This document shows, piece after piece, positions 37,323 to 45,045 of a stretch of DNA of 64,000 nt. Source of the stretch: Sphingomonas gei (GTDB taxonomy: Bacteria > Pseudomonadota > Alphaproteobacteria > Sphingomonadales > Sphingomonadaceae); the NCBI RefSeq assembly GCF_004792685.1, contig NZ_SRXT01000002.1, forward strand, positions 496,001 through 560,000. The letters are read 5' to 3'. Position 1 is the first letter of the stretch. Every line of letters begins with the position of its first letter. Made by a program: the position numbers and the translations under genes. The notes under the pieces were generated by a model, which was not told the DNA's origin, did not search any database, and was given only the letters and a program-made list of their open reading frames with translations.

Positions 37323-37416
37323 GCCAGTGTCGGGCCACCCTCCCAGTCGGAGCGGTGGCCCGAAGCTCGATTTGCGTAACATTTCGTCGGACTGCACATC
37401 CGGCGACCGGAGGAAT

Positions 37417-38451
37417 ATGACCGACAATCTTGCGACCCGGGGCGAATTTACGCGCCAGGCCGATATCGCGCGCGCGCTGGGCTCGCCGTTCGTCGCGTCG
37501 GTGCTCGAAGCGGGCGAGCGCCATATCCGCCGGGCGCCACGCACTGCGGCGCTGATCGAGAGCTGGCCGGGCGATCCCTCGGCGGCCGCACTGGCGATGC
37601 GGTTCAACGCCGCGATCCACGCCCTCGCGCGGCGCGGCAGGCCGCTGCGGCTGGAGACGCTCTACAAGCGCCAGCACGACGATTTCGACGGCGCGCTCTG
37701 TGCCGCGCTGGTCAGCGAAGACGAATTCATCGCGCACTGGATGCGCCAGCCCACCCAGACCAACGAAGTCAATCGCGCTGCGGCGATCCTCTCGGCGCTG
37801 ATGGTCGCAGGCGGCAAGTTCGGGCTGCCGTTCGAATTGCTCGAACTCGGATCGAGCGCCGGACTCAACCTCAACCTCGCGCATTATGCCTATGATCTGG
37901 GCGGGGTCGCGGCGGGGACACAAGGTTCCGCGGTGCAGATCGCGCCGACCTGGCACGGCGCACCGCCGCCCGAAATCGCAGTCGAAGTGCTCGCGGCGAA
38001 GGGAGTCGACTTGCATCCGCTCGACGTGGCCGACGAAGCGACGCGCGACCGCTTGCTGTCGTTCGTGTTCGCCGACCAGCCCGCGCGCGCCGAGCGGCTG
38101 CAGAACGCGATCACGCTGGCCCAGCGTCATCCGCCGCAGATCGCGCGCGCCGACGCGGTGTCGTGGATGGCCGAGCAACTCGCCGTGCCCCAGGCCGATG
38201 GGCGTTGTCGCGTGGTGTTCCATTCGATGGTGCTGCAATATCTGAGCCCCGAAGACCGCAAGGTCGCGACCGACCTGATCGCCGCGGCCGGCGCGCGCGC
38301 CACGCCGGAGCGACCGCTCGCCTGGATCAGCTTCGAATGGACGCCGGACCGCAGCGAAGTGCAATTGTGGCTAACCTGCTGGCCGAGCGGCGAGGCGCGG
38401 CAGCTCGGCACCTGCCATCCTTATGGCACATGGATCGAGTGGCACGGCTAA
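37417..38451 (+). CDS. DUF2332 family protein, possible methyltransferase
   Basis: 344 aa, ATG with AGGAGG-like bases just upstream. The sequence matches DUF2332 (LATRGEFTRQADIARALGSPF at the start; FHSMVLQYLSPEDR near the end). LLELGSSAGLNLNL resembles the glycine-rich SAM-binding loop of class I methyltransferases, so a methyltransferase role is a reasonable inference, but no function is established. No signal peptide. The PAS gene follows about 115 bases later with its own regulatory site. Confidence 0.85.
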   Translation: MTDNLATRGEFTRQADIARALGSPFVASVLEAGERHIRRAPRTAALIESWPGDPSAAALAMRFNAAIHALARRGRPLRLETLYKRQHDDFDGALCAALVSEDEFIAHWMRQPTQTNEVNRAAAILSALMVAGGKFGLPFELLELGSSAGLNLNLAHYAYDLGGVAAGTQGSAVQIAPTWHGAPPPEIAVEVLAAKGVDLHPLDVADEATRDRLLSFVFADQPARAERLQNAITLAQRHPPQIARADAVSWMAEQLAVPQADGRCRVVFHSMVLQYLSPEDRKVATDLIAAAGARATPERPLAWISFEWTPDRSEVQLWLTCWPSGEARQLGTCHPYGTWIEWHG

Positions 38452-38492
38452 ACGCGGGTGGGCGAGCAAGACGGCCAGAAAGGGCAGGAACC

Positions 38493-38506
38493 TTGATCTG
38501 CATCAA
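38493..38506. promoter_or_regulatory. Perfect FNR/FixK-type box
   Basis: TTGAT, CTGC, ATCAA is an exact match to the TTGAT-N4-ATCAA consensus bound by Fnr-type regulators. It lies 61 bases before the preferred start of the PAS gene, a distance consistent with activation from a -41.5 position. It predicts low-oxygen induction of the PAS protein. Confidence 0.7.
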
Positions 38507-38566
38507 GGGTTTGTAAGCCAGGTCTCCGAGCATGTCCGCCTCGGCGACCCGAAAGGCATCGCCTCA

Positions 38567-39142
38567 GTGTCTGGCTTGAATTTCATCGACCCCGAACGCG
38601 TCATCGACGCCGCCATTGCAGCGGCCCGGCGCGGCGGGGAGTCGCTTGCCGCCGCCCTCGATCGGATTCCGGCCGCGGTCTACCTCACCGACGCCGACGG
38701 AATGGTCACCCATTTCAACCGGGCGTGCATCGCGCTCGCGGGGCGCCAGCCAATGGCGTGCGAGGACCGCTGGTGCGTGACGTGGCGGCTCTACACCGAG
38801 GACGGACGATATCTGCCGCACGACCTTTGCCCGATGGCAGTGGCGATCCGCGAGGGCCGCAAGGTCCGCGGCGTGCGGGCGATTGCCGAGCGACCGGACG
38901 GATCGCGGATCGATTTCGCGCCGTATCCGACGCCGATCTTCGATGCGGAAGGCACTTTGGTCGGCGCAGTCAATCTGCTCATCGACTTGAGCGATCCGCG
39001 CTATCTCGAATTCCTTCGCAGCCAGAGCGCCCGCTGCCGCCGGCTCGCAGCGTCGGTCGGCGATGCGCGCACCAAGGAAATCCTGACCACGATGGCGGCG
39101 GACTATGAGGAACAGGTGCGCCAGGCGGCGCGACCCAACTAG
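38567..39142 (+). CDS. PAS domain protein
   Basis: 191 aa from a GTG; a TTG at 38576 or upstream starts are possible because the ribosome site is poor. One PAS domain (ALDRIPAAVYLTDADGMVTHFNRACIALAG, about 30-150) is followed by a short C-terminal helix (RYLEFLRSQSARCRRLAASVG) and no output domain. Such stand-alone PAS proteins usually feed a partner kinase or regulator. Cofactor (heme, FAD) cannot be told; cysteines at CEDRWC and LCPM are notable. It is probably under FNR-type control. Confidence 0.75.
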   Translation: MSGLNFIDPERVIDAAIAAARRGGESLAAALDRIPAAVYLTDADGMVTHFNRACIALAGRQPMACEDRWCVTWRLYTEDGRYLPHDLCPMAVAIREGRKVRGVRAIAERPDGSRIDFAPYPTPIFDAEGTLVGAVNLLIDLSDPRYLEFLRSQSARCRRLAASVGDARTKEILTTMAADYEEQVRQAARPN

Positions 39143-39154
39143 GGTCTGCTTACT

Positions 39155-39231
39155 GTTCCTCTGCGAAAGCAGGGGCCCAGGATCAAGGCGGTGCGCTCCG
39201 GGCTCCTGGGCCCCTGCTTTCGCAGGGGAAC
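39155..39231. repeat. Palindromic repeat family A, copy 3
   Basis: It starts GTTCCTCTGCGAAAGCAGGG, has inner stems GGCCCAGGATC and CTCCTGGGCC, and ends CTTTCGCAGGGGAAC. It is nearly the same length as copies 1 and 2 and runs in copy 1 orientation (GGTGCGCTCC in the loop). It sits between two convergent genes. Confidence 0.85.
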
Positions 39232-39262
39232 AGACCTGTTTTTAACGCAGTTGTAATCGACT

Positions 39263-39799
39263 CTAGCCGCGCAGCGGATAGCGTTCGATCGCCTCGTAGA
39301 TCGCGCCTTCGCGGCCGAGGGTGCTTTCGAACAGCAGGAAGTGATCGAGCGTGAAAGGCGCGCTGGCGAGCCCGGCATGGCTCTCGAGAAAGCGTTCGGC
39401 GGGCCCTGCCGCGGCGTTCAGCCGGGCTAGGGTGATGTGCGGCAGATAGGCGCGGCGCTCGGGTAAGAGCCCGCAGCGGACCAGCGCCTGATCGACTTTC
39501 TTGTGCAGCCCGGCGAGCGCGTCGTGCGGGCGGACCCCGGCCCACAGCGCATTGGGCCGGCCCCGGCTTTCGAACTGCCCGACGCCGGCGAGCGCGACGT
39601 GGATCGCCGGGAAGCGAACGTTCGACAGTGCGATTGCGACGTCTTCGGCCTGAGGGCGCTCGATTTCGCCGATGAAGCGCAAGGTGAGGTGGAGCTGCGA
39701 ATCGTCCTGCCAACGGGCTCCGGTGACTCCGCCCATCGCCTGAAGCAGCTGCGCGCGGATTGCGGGGGGCGGGCGGAGTCCGACGAACAGGCGGTGCAT
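39263..39799 (-). CDS. thpR: RNA 2',3'-cyclic phosphodiesterase (2H superfamily)
   Basis: 178 aa from ATG 39799, giving MHRLFVGLRPP; the longer frame to 39913 has no support. The two catalytic HxT/S motifs are HLTLRF (H37) and HITLARL (about 118). ThpR/LigT opens 2',3'-cyclic phosphates on RNA ends. Length and FVGL start are normal for the family. Start region faces the BI-1 gene, so both use the short divergent spacer. Confidence 0.92.
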   Translation of the reverse strand: MHRLFVGLRPPPAIRAQLLQAMGGVTGARWQDDSQLHLTLRFIGEIERPQAEDVAIALSNVRFPAIHVALAGVGQFESRGRPNALWAGVRPHDALAGLHKKVDQALVRCGLLPERRAYLPHITLARLNAAAGPAERFLESHAGLASAPFTLDHFLLFESTLGREGAIYEAIERYPLRG

Positions 39800-39912
39800 G
39801 CGGGTGCTTAACCACGGATCGCGCGGGGCGCCCACCGGTTTCGCTTGAAAAGAACCGGCGCAGGAACGATATTCAGGACATTCCGGCACAGCGCCGGGCA
39901 AAGGAGTTCTCA

Positions 39913-40662
39913 ATGGCGAATTGGTCGGATCCCCGGACTGGCGCGGCCTACGCAGCCACCGGCGCGCGCGCGGAAGCGCACGACGCGGGGCTCAGGGCAT
40001 ATATGCTGTCGGTCTACAACTACATGCTGTCGGGCGTGCTGCTGACGGGCATCATCGCATTGGTGGTCGGCAATACCAGCCTGATCCAATTGATGGTCCA
40101 GGAGACTGCGCGCGGTTATTCGCCGACATTGCTCGGCTGGATCGTCACTTTGTCGCCGCTGGCGATCGTCTTTGCGATGAGCTTCGGCCAGGCGCGGATG
40201 TCCGAGGGCACGCTCAAGACGCTGTTCTTCGTCTATGCCGCGCTGATGGGCGCGTCGCTCTCGACGATCTTCCTCGCTTATACCGCGACCTCGATTGCCC
40301 AGGTGTTCTTCGCCACCGCGGCCGGCTTCGGCGCGCTGAGCCTCTACGGCTATACGACGAAGCGCGACCTGTCGGGCCTCGGCACCTTCCTGATCATGGG
40401 TCTGGTTGGCCTGATCGTCGCGTCGATCGTCAACCTGTTCCTGCAATCGGGGACGATGAGCCTGGTGATCAGTGCGATCGGCGTGCTGATCTTCGCCGGC
40501 CTGACTGCCTATGACACGCAGAAGATCAAGAGCCTGTACGTCCACGTTGCCGGAACCGACATGATGGGCAAGGTCGTCATCATGGGGGCACTCAACCTCT
40601 ATCTCGACTTCATCAACATGTTCCTGTTCCTGCTCCGGCTGTTCGGCAGCGCACGCGACTGA
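39913..40662 (+). CDS. Bax inhibitor-1/YccA family membrane protein
   Basis: 249 aa with AAGGAG 6 bases upstream of the ATG. About seven membrane helices follow a hydrophilic N-terminus. AFTAYDTQKIK-type motif is seen as LTAYDTQKIKSLY near the end, and ALNLYLDFINMFLFLLRLFG is the family's C-terminal helix. Bacterial members are linked to Ca2+ leak and FtsH regulation; the role here is not known. A strong terminator follows. Confidence 0.92.
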   Translation: MANWSDPRTGAAYAATGARAEAHDAGLRAYMLSVYNYMLSGVLLTGIIALVVGNTSLIQLMVQETARGYSPTLLGWIVTLSPLAIVFAMSFGQARMSEGTLKTLFFVYAALMGASLSTIFLAYTATSIAQVFFATAAGFGALSLYGYTTKRDLSGLGTFLIMGLVGLIVASIVNLFLQSGTMSLVISAIGVLIFAGLTAYDTQKIKSLYVHVAGTDMMGKVVIMGALNLYLDFINMFLFLLRLFGSARD

Positions 40663-40685
40663 GCTGCGACGCAGCTTCGAGAAGC

Positions 40686-40722
40686 ACGGCCCGGCGGCAT
40701 CCCCGCCGGGCCGTTTTCTTTT
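40686..40722 (+). terminator. Intrinsic terminator of the BI-1 gene
   Basis: ACGGCCCGGCGG at 40686-40697 pairs with CCGCCGGGCCGT at 40703-40714, followed by TTTCTTTT. Confidence 0.92.
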
Positions 40723-40794
40723 GCGAGGAGTGGGATGCGGGAACGCGAATCGCGCGATGATCGTTACAGCAAGGCAACGCTCAGGAGAGTGACA

Positions 40795-41163
40795 ATGACT
40801 GCGAACCCGATTGACCCGGCGATGGACAAGATGTCGGTGGCACCGGGACCCGACGATGCCGATACCGGTTCGGCATTTGCCAATGAGCGTCCCGCGCCGG
40901 TCGGCTCTGCCGATGCCGGCACCGATCGCTCGATCGTCGAGCGGCTCGAGCGCAACCCCGAGAGCAAGGAGGCGCGGCTCGATCGCGCGCTCGACGAATC
41001 GATGGATGCGTCGGACCCGCCCGCGTCGACTCAGCCGATCCATAATCACGGCCTGCCCGAAAGCTCGGGCTATAACGAAAAGGCCGAGGAGAAGCTCGCC
41101 GCCGGGCCCGCGGGCACTAAGGGCATCATCGGCAAGGTGATGCACAAGCTCGGGCTCGACTAA
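40795..41163 (+). CDS. Acidic, probably disordered hypothetical protein
   Basis: 122 aa from ATG 40795 with AGGAGAG upstream. It is rich in Asp, Glu, Pro and Ala with no hydrophobic core. The middle reads RSIVERLERNPESKEARLDRALDESMDASDPP, and the last 15 residues could form an amphipathic helix (GIIGKVMHKLGLD). I do not recognise the family. It is followed 6 bases later by the cation transporter gene, so the two are likely co-transcribed. Confidence 0.65.
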   Translation: MTANPIDPAMDKMSVAPGPDDADTGSAFANERPAPVGSADAGTDRSIVERLERNPESKEARLDRALDESMDASDPPASTQPIHNHGLPESSGYNEKAEEKLAAGPAGTKGIIGKVMHKLGLD

Positions 41164-41169
41164 GCCGCA

Positions 41170-42120
41170 ATGGCTGCGTCCCCGGCGTCGGGCTGGCGCG
41201 CCAATATCGTGCTCTATGCCGCGCTGGCGGCCAATCTCGGGATCGCCGTCGCCAAGTTCGTGGCGGCGGCGATCACCGGTTCGTCGTCGATGCTCACCGA
41301 GGGTGTGCACAGCCTCGTCGACAGCGGCAACCAGGGGCTGCTGCTCTACGGTCAGCACCGTGCGAAGAAGCCGCCCGATCCCGAACACCCGTTCGGCTAT
41401 GGCCGCGAGCTCTATTTCTGGGCGTTCGTCGTCGCGATCCTGATCTTCGGACTGGGCGCCGGCGTTTCGATCTACGAAGGGTGGCAGCACATCGTCGCGC
41501 CCGAGCCGCTGCACGATCCGCTGATCAACTATATCGTGCTCGGGGTTGCGGCGTTGCTCGAGGGCACGAGCTGGGCGATCGCATTGCGCGAGTTCGCCGC
41601 GGCCAAAGGCACGCTCGGCTGGTGGCAGGCGGTGCGCGAGTCCAAGGATCCCTCCACTTTCATCGTATTGTTCGAGGATTCGGCGGCGCTGGCCGGTTTG
41701 CTCGTCGCGGCGATCGGCGTGTGGGCGAGCCATGCCTGGGGCGACCCGCGGATCGATGGCGCGGCGTCGATCGTCATCGGCTGCATCCTGGCATGTGTGG
41801 CGACGTTGCTCGCGCGCGAATCAAAGGGACTGCTGATCGGTGAGCGCGCCCGTCCCGAAGTGGTCGCTTGCGTACGCGCGATCCTCGATCGTCGGCCCGA
41901 GATCGTGCGCGTGAACCATGTACGGACCATCCACACCGCGCCCGAGCGGATTTTCGTCGCGGTCAGCGCCGATTTCGACGACGGCGTCACGATGGGCGCG
42001 GGGGAGACGCTGATCGAAAGCATCGAACAGGAATTGAAGGTGACGCTGCCGATGCTTTCTTCGATCTATATCCGGCCCGAAAAGGCCGAGGATGCGCCGG
42101 ACGTAGCGGCCGTCGGCTAG
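41170..42120 (+). CDS. Cation diffusion facilitator family transporter
   Basis: 316 aa CDF antiporter. Six membrane helices; the metal site motif in helix 2 is SSMLTEGVHSLVDSGNQ (usually HxxxD or DxxxD) and in helix 5 FEDSAALAG. HPFGYGRELYFWAF is the conserved signature between them. A C-terminal cytoplasmic ferredoxin-like domain (about 215-305) follows. Histidine/aspartate content suggests Zn2+ or Mn2+/Fe2+; the exact metal is not readable. It is downstream of a small acidic protein. Confidence 0.9.
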   Translation: MAASPASGWRANIVLYAALAANLGIAVAKFVAAAITGSSSMLTEGVHSLVDSGNQGLLLYGQHRAKKPPDPEHPFGYGRELYFWAFVVAILIFGLGAGVSIYEGWQHIVAPEPLHDPLINYIVLGVAALLEGTSWAIALREFAAAKGTLGWWQAVRESKDPSTFIVLFEDSAALAGLLVAAIGVWASHAWGDPRIDGAASIVIGCILACVATLLARESKGLLIGERARPEVVACVRAILDRRPEIVRVNHVRTIHTAPERIFVAVSADFDDGVTMGAGETLIESIEQELKVTLPMLSSIYIRPEKAEDAPDVAAVG

Positions 42121-42204
42121 CGCGGATCGCCACCCTCGCTGCGCAAGCGTTCGAGGCGCTCCGTCATCACGAGGTGCGCGTGACGGGCTACGGCGACGGC
42201 GCAA

Positions 42205-42408
42205 TCACCGTGCAAACGGCATCTTGTTCGCAGCATCACTGCCGCAGCGCGCATGCAACAATGCGGCATCCGCATCGTCGATCGCGCGCAGCAGATCCTC
42301 GAATTTGCTGTCGTCCGTCACCGGAAAGCAGCGCTTGAAGCCGCTTCCCAGCCGTTCGAGGTCGCGATTGGTCAACAAGCCGACCGCGACGATATGTTCC
42401 TGCGCCAA
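42205..42408 (-). CDS. Small hypothetical protein
   Basis: 67 aa from a TTG start with GGAG about 10 bases upstream. The sequence AQEHIVAVGLLTNRDLERLGSGFKRCFPV followed by FEDLLRAIDDAD looks like a real soluble alpha/beta fold and resembles short uncharacterised sphingomonad proteins I have seen. There is no known function. It is convergent with the CDF gene and upstream of the M20 hydrolase gene on the same strand. Confidence 0.6.
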   Translation of the reverse strand: MAQEHIVAVGLLTNRDLERLGSGFKRCFPVTDDSKFEDLLRAIDDADAALLHARCGSDAANKMPFAR

Positions 42409-42478
42409 TACCCAAACTCCGGCGAACTCATGCTGTATTAACGAGAGTTAGCCGCGTTTGTGCCAGCCGCCTGTCGAT

Positions 42479-43789
42479 TTAGCGGTGGAGAATGTCGAGG
42501 GCGGCGGCGGTCATCGCCTCGGTGGCGGTGCCGATCACCGCTTCGGCCTCGGGCGCCCAGAACGGACTGTGGAGCGAGGGCAGGGTGTCCTTGCCCGCTT
42601 GTGCAGCGTCCCATTTGGCCTTGGGTACGCCGCCAACCCAGAAGATCATGCTCTGGATCGATTTGTCGGCGAGGTAGAAGCGGCCGAAATCCTCGCCGCC
42701 CATCACCGCCGGGGTCTCGACGACGCGGTCCTTGCCGAAACGGGTGGTCCACAAGGTGTTGAGGCGGCCGGTGAGCGGCTCGGTGTTGAAGGTCGACGGG
42801 GTGCCTTCGTTGCGGACGGTGACCACCGGCATGCGGTCTTCGGGGATCCCCGCGGCGATCGCTTCGCCTTTGGCGATGCGGCCGATGCCGTCGAGCAATT
42901 TCTTGCGGACCTCGGGCGTGTAGCTGCGCACGGTGAGCAGCATCGTCACTTCCTTGCCGATGATGTTGTGCGTCGAGCCGCCATGGATGCTGCCGACGGT
43001 GACGACGGCGGCATCCTGCGGGTCGATTTCGCGGCTGACCAGGGTCTGGAGCGTCGTGACGATGCGCGCGGCGAGGACGATCGGGTCGCGCGTGGTCTGC
43101 GGATAGGCGCCGTGGCCGCCGACACCCGAGACCTTGATGTCGACCGAATCGACATTGGCGAGCGCATAGCCCGAGCGGACCCCGATCGTGCCGGCGGGGA
43201 GCGATGCGGCATCGTGGAAGGCGAGCGCGAATTGCGGCTTGGGAAAGCGCGTGAACAGCCCGTCCTCGAGCATCATCCGCGCACCCATGCCGCGTTCCTC
43301 GGCAGGCTGGGCGATCATCACGAGGGTGCCCTTCCACTGCGATTTCATCGCCGCGAGGTTGCGCAGCGTGCCGATCCACGACGCCATGTGGGTATCGTGG
43401 CCGCAGGCGTGCATCACGCCGGTTTCCTGGCCCTCGTCGCTGGTGGTGCGGACCTTGGAGGCAAAGGCCAGCCCGGTATCCTCGGTGACAGGGAGCCCGT
43501 CCATGTCGGCGCGGATCAGCAGGATCGGGCCGGGGCCGTTCTTGAGGATGGCGACGACCCCGGTGCCACCGACCTTCTCGGTGACTTCATAGCCCGCCTT
43601 GCGCGCCTCCGCGGCGAGCTTGGCCGCGGTCTGGACTTCATGGAGGCTGAGCTCGGGATTGGCGTGGAAGTCGCGGTAGAAATCCATCAGCTGGGGAAGA
43701 GATCGCTGGGTCGCCTCGCGGACGGGATCGGCGGCGAGGGCGGGAGCGGCGAGAGTCATGGCCAAGGCTGCCGTGAGGAGAGTGCGCAT
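42479..43789 (-). CDS. Exported M20 family amidohydrolase
   Basis: 436 aa from ATG 43789 with a signal peptide (MRTLLTAALAMTLAAPALA). The fold is M20D: HANPELSLHE, LLIRADMDGLPV, MHACGHDTHMAS with metal-binding Cys/His, and QPAEERGMGA. GGEDFGRFY near the C-terminus closes the metal site. Relatives hydrolyse N-acyl amino acids or hippurate-like amides. The frame extends further upstream but the repeat-rich DNA there is not coding. Confidence 0.9.
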   Translation of the reverse strand: MRTLLTAALAMTLAAPALAADPVREATQRSLPQLMDFYRDFHANPELSLHEVQTAAKLAAEARKAGYEVTEKVGGTGVVAILKNGPGPILLIRADMDGLPVTEDTGLAFASKVRTTSDEGQETGVMHACGHDTHMASWIGTLRNLAAMKSQWKGTLVMIAQPAEERGMGARMMLEDGLFTRFPKPQFALAFHDAASLPAGTIGVRSGYALANVDSVDIKVSGVGGHGAYPQTTRDPIVLAARIVTTLQTLVSREIDPQDAAVVTVGSIHGGSTHNIIGKEVTMLLTVRSYTPEVRKKLLDGIGRIAKGEAIAAGIPEDRMPVVTVRNEGTPSTFNTEPLTGRLNTLWTTRFGKDRVVETPAVMGGEDFGRFYLADKSIQSMIFWVGGVPKAKWDAAQAGKDTLPSLHSPFWAPEAEAVIGTATEAMTAAALDILHR

Positions 43790-43845
43790 TTGGGGAGGGT
43801 ATGCGGGGGCGGGGGTGGTTGTCGAGGGTGGGATTTGCGGCGAGG

Positions 43846-43977
43846 GCCCCTCCGTCATGCTGCGCATGTCACCTCCCCCGCTTCGCGAGGGAGGAATTTG
43901 GTGGTACTTATTCCTCCCTCGCTCCGCAGGAGCGGGGGAGGGGGACCGCGCCCGCAGGGCGTGGTGGAGGGGGCCTG
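43846..43977. repeat. Composite repeat family C, copy 1
   Basis: Built of inverted modules: GGCCCCTCCGTCATGCTGCG, then CACCTCCCCCGCTTCGCGAG-GGAGGA, and after a spacer TCCTCCCTCGCTCCGCAGGA with GCGGGGGAGG and GTGGAGGGGGCC. Similar modules occur at 44339-44389, 47017-47142 and 50335-50469. It lies immediately before the DUF559 gene. Confidence 0.85.
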
Positions 43978-43980
43978 GCG

Positions 43981-44338
43981 ATGAGGCTGAAACGCTGGAA
44001 TTCGGCGAAGCGGGCGGCGCGCGAGGAGCGCAAGAAACTCAGCCTGCCCGAGATATTGTTATGGCAGGAGCTTCGGAAGCAGCCCGGCGGGCATTATTTC
44101 CGGCGGCAGCATTCGGCGGGGCCGTACCGGCTGGACTTCTACTGCGCGAAGGCGCGGTTGTGCATCGAAGTAGATGGCGAGGCGCATGGCTTTGGGGAGC
44201 GGCCGGAGCGGGACGCCGCGCGGGATCGCTGGTTGGAGGGGCAGGGGGGTGGCGACGCTTCGGATTCCGGCTGCCGCGATATTGCGTGATTTGGAGGGCG
44301 TGGTGGCGCACATTCTTGAGGCTATCGCCTGCCGCTAG
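43981..44338 (+). pseudogene. DUF559 endonuclease-domain gene, frameshifted
   Basis: The frame from ATG 43981 gives SLPEILLWQELRKQPGGHYFRRQH and YRLDFYCAKARLCIEVDGEAHG, the PD-(D/E)XK core of DUF559 (Vsr-like) proteins. It ends early at 44289 with an unrelated tail after the GGGGGG run at 44244-44249. Removing one G restores the expected end, VATLRIPAAAILRDLEGVV to a TAG at 44336-44338. So it is either a phase-variable or decayed gene, or one base is an assembly error. The role of DUF559 is unclear; it is flanked on both sides by family C repeats. Confidence 0.8.
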
Positions 44339-44389
44339 GCCCCCTCCGTCACGCTGCGCGTGCCACCTCCCCCGCTTCGCGAGGAGGAG
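44339..44389. repeat. Repeat family C, copy 2
   Basis: GGCCCCCTCCGTCACGCTGC, then CCACCTCCCCCGCTTCGCGAG-GAGGAG. It starts directly at the end of the DUF559 gene, so that gene is bracketed by family C elements. Confidence 0.8.
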
Positions 44390-44393
44390 TTGT

Positions 44394-45020
44394 CTAGCTG
44401 GCCGGCACCAGTTCGACCACATCGAGCACCGACTCGAACCGCGGCCGCGGGAACACCAGCCGCCAGCGCTTCGGCCCGATGCGCTCGACATAGCCGATCA
44501 TGTCGCGATCGGCGTCGACGCCGTAGCGCAGCGGCGAAGTCTCGTCGCCAAGGACGAGCGTGCCGAGGAAGATCTGGCGAGTCGTGTCGTGCTGGAAGAT
44601 CAAGCCGGTCGGGCGCTGCGAGCCGGTCACCTTGTGCAGGCTCCTGACTTCACCTTCATCGGCGACGCGGCAGTCGAACCACGGATAGGTGGTGAAATCG
44701 CGCATCGCCGTGCCCTTGCCGCCCAGCTTGAAGGTGCGGCAGCGATAGGCGCCCTGCGGCAATGCGGCGTCGGGGAGCGCGCGATCGGGGTCGAACAATT
44801 CGGGCTCGGCGGCGAGCGCCTTGGCGTCGGCCTTGCGCGCCAGCGGCAGCGCCGCGTCCCACGCGATGCGCCAGTCGCGCATCCGGTCGCGGTCGGCGGC
44901 GGTGGCGACGCTCTGCCAGCGAACATTGGTCGGCGGCGACGAAGAGGTCGCCTCGCGATAGACGCTGCAGCCCCCGAGCCCCGCGGCGAGGGCAATGGCG
45001 ACAGGCAGCATCCATTTCAT
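44394..45020 (-). CDS. DUF4893 family lipoprotein
   Basis: 208 aa from ATG 45020. MKWMLPVAIALAAGLGGC is a lipoprotein signal ending GLGG-C. The rest (DRDRMRDWRIAWDAALPLARK; YRCRTFKLGGKG; DVVELVPAS at the end) matches DUF4893, of unknown function. An in-frame extension to 45176 would overlap bdhA. It is downstream of bdhA on the same strand by 25 bases. Confidence 0.8.
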   Translation of the reverse strand: MKWMLPVAIALAAGLGGCSVYREATSSSPPTNVRWQSVATAADRDRMRDWRIAWDAALPLARKADAKALAAEPELFDPDRALPDAALPQGAYRCRTFKLGGKGTAMRDFTTYPWFDCRVADEGEVRSLHKVTGSQRPTGLIFQHDTTRQIFLGTLVLGDETSPLRYGVDADRDMIGYVERIGPKRWRLVFPRPRFESVLDVVELVPAS

Positions 45021-45045
45021 AGTTTCGACCCCATTTTTTCTCGGC

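Noticed and set aside
35358..37607. 749-codon open frame antisense to the membrane chemoreceptor
   Set aside because: It mirrors the codon structure of the MCP gene, is His/Arg/Gly-rich with no known motif, and arises from high GC; the plus-strand MCP has full domain architecture.
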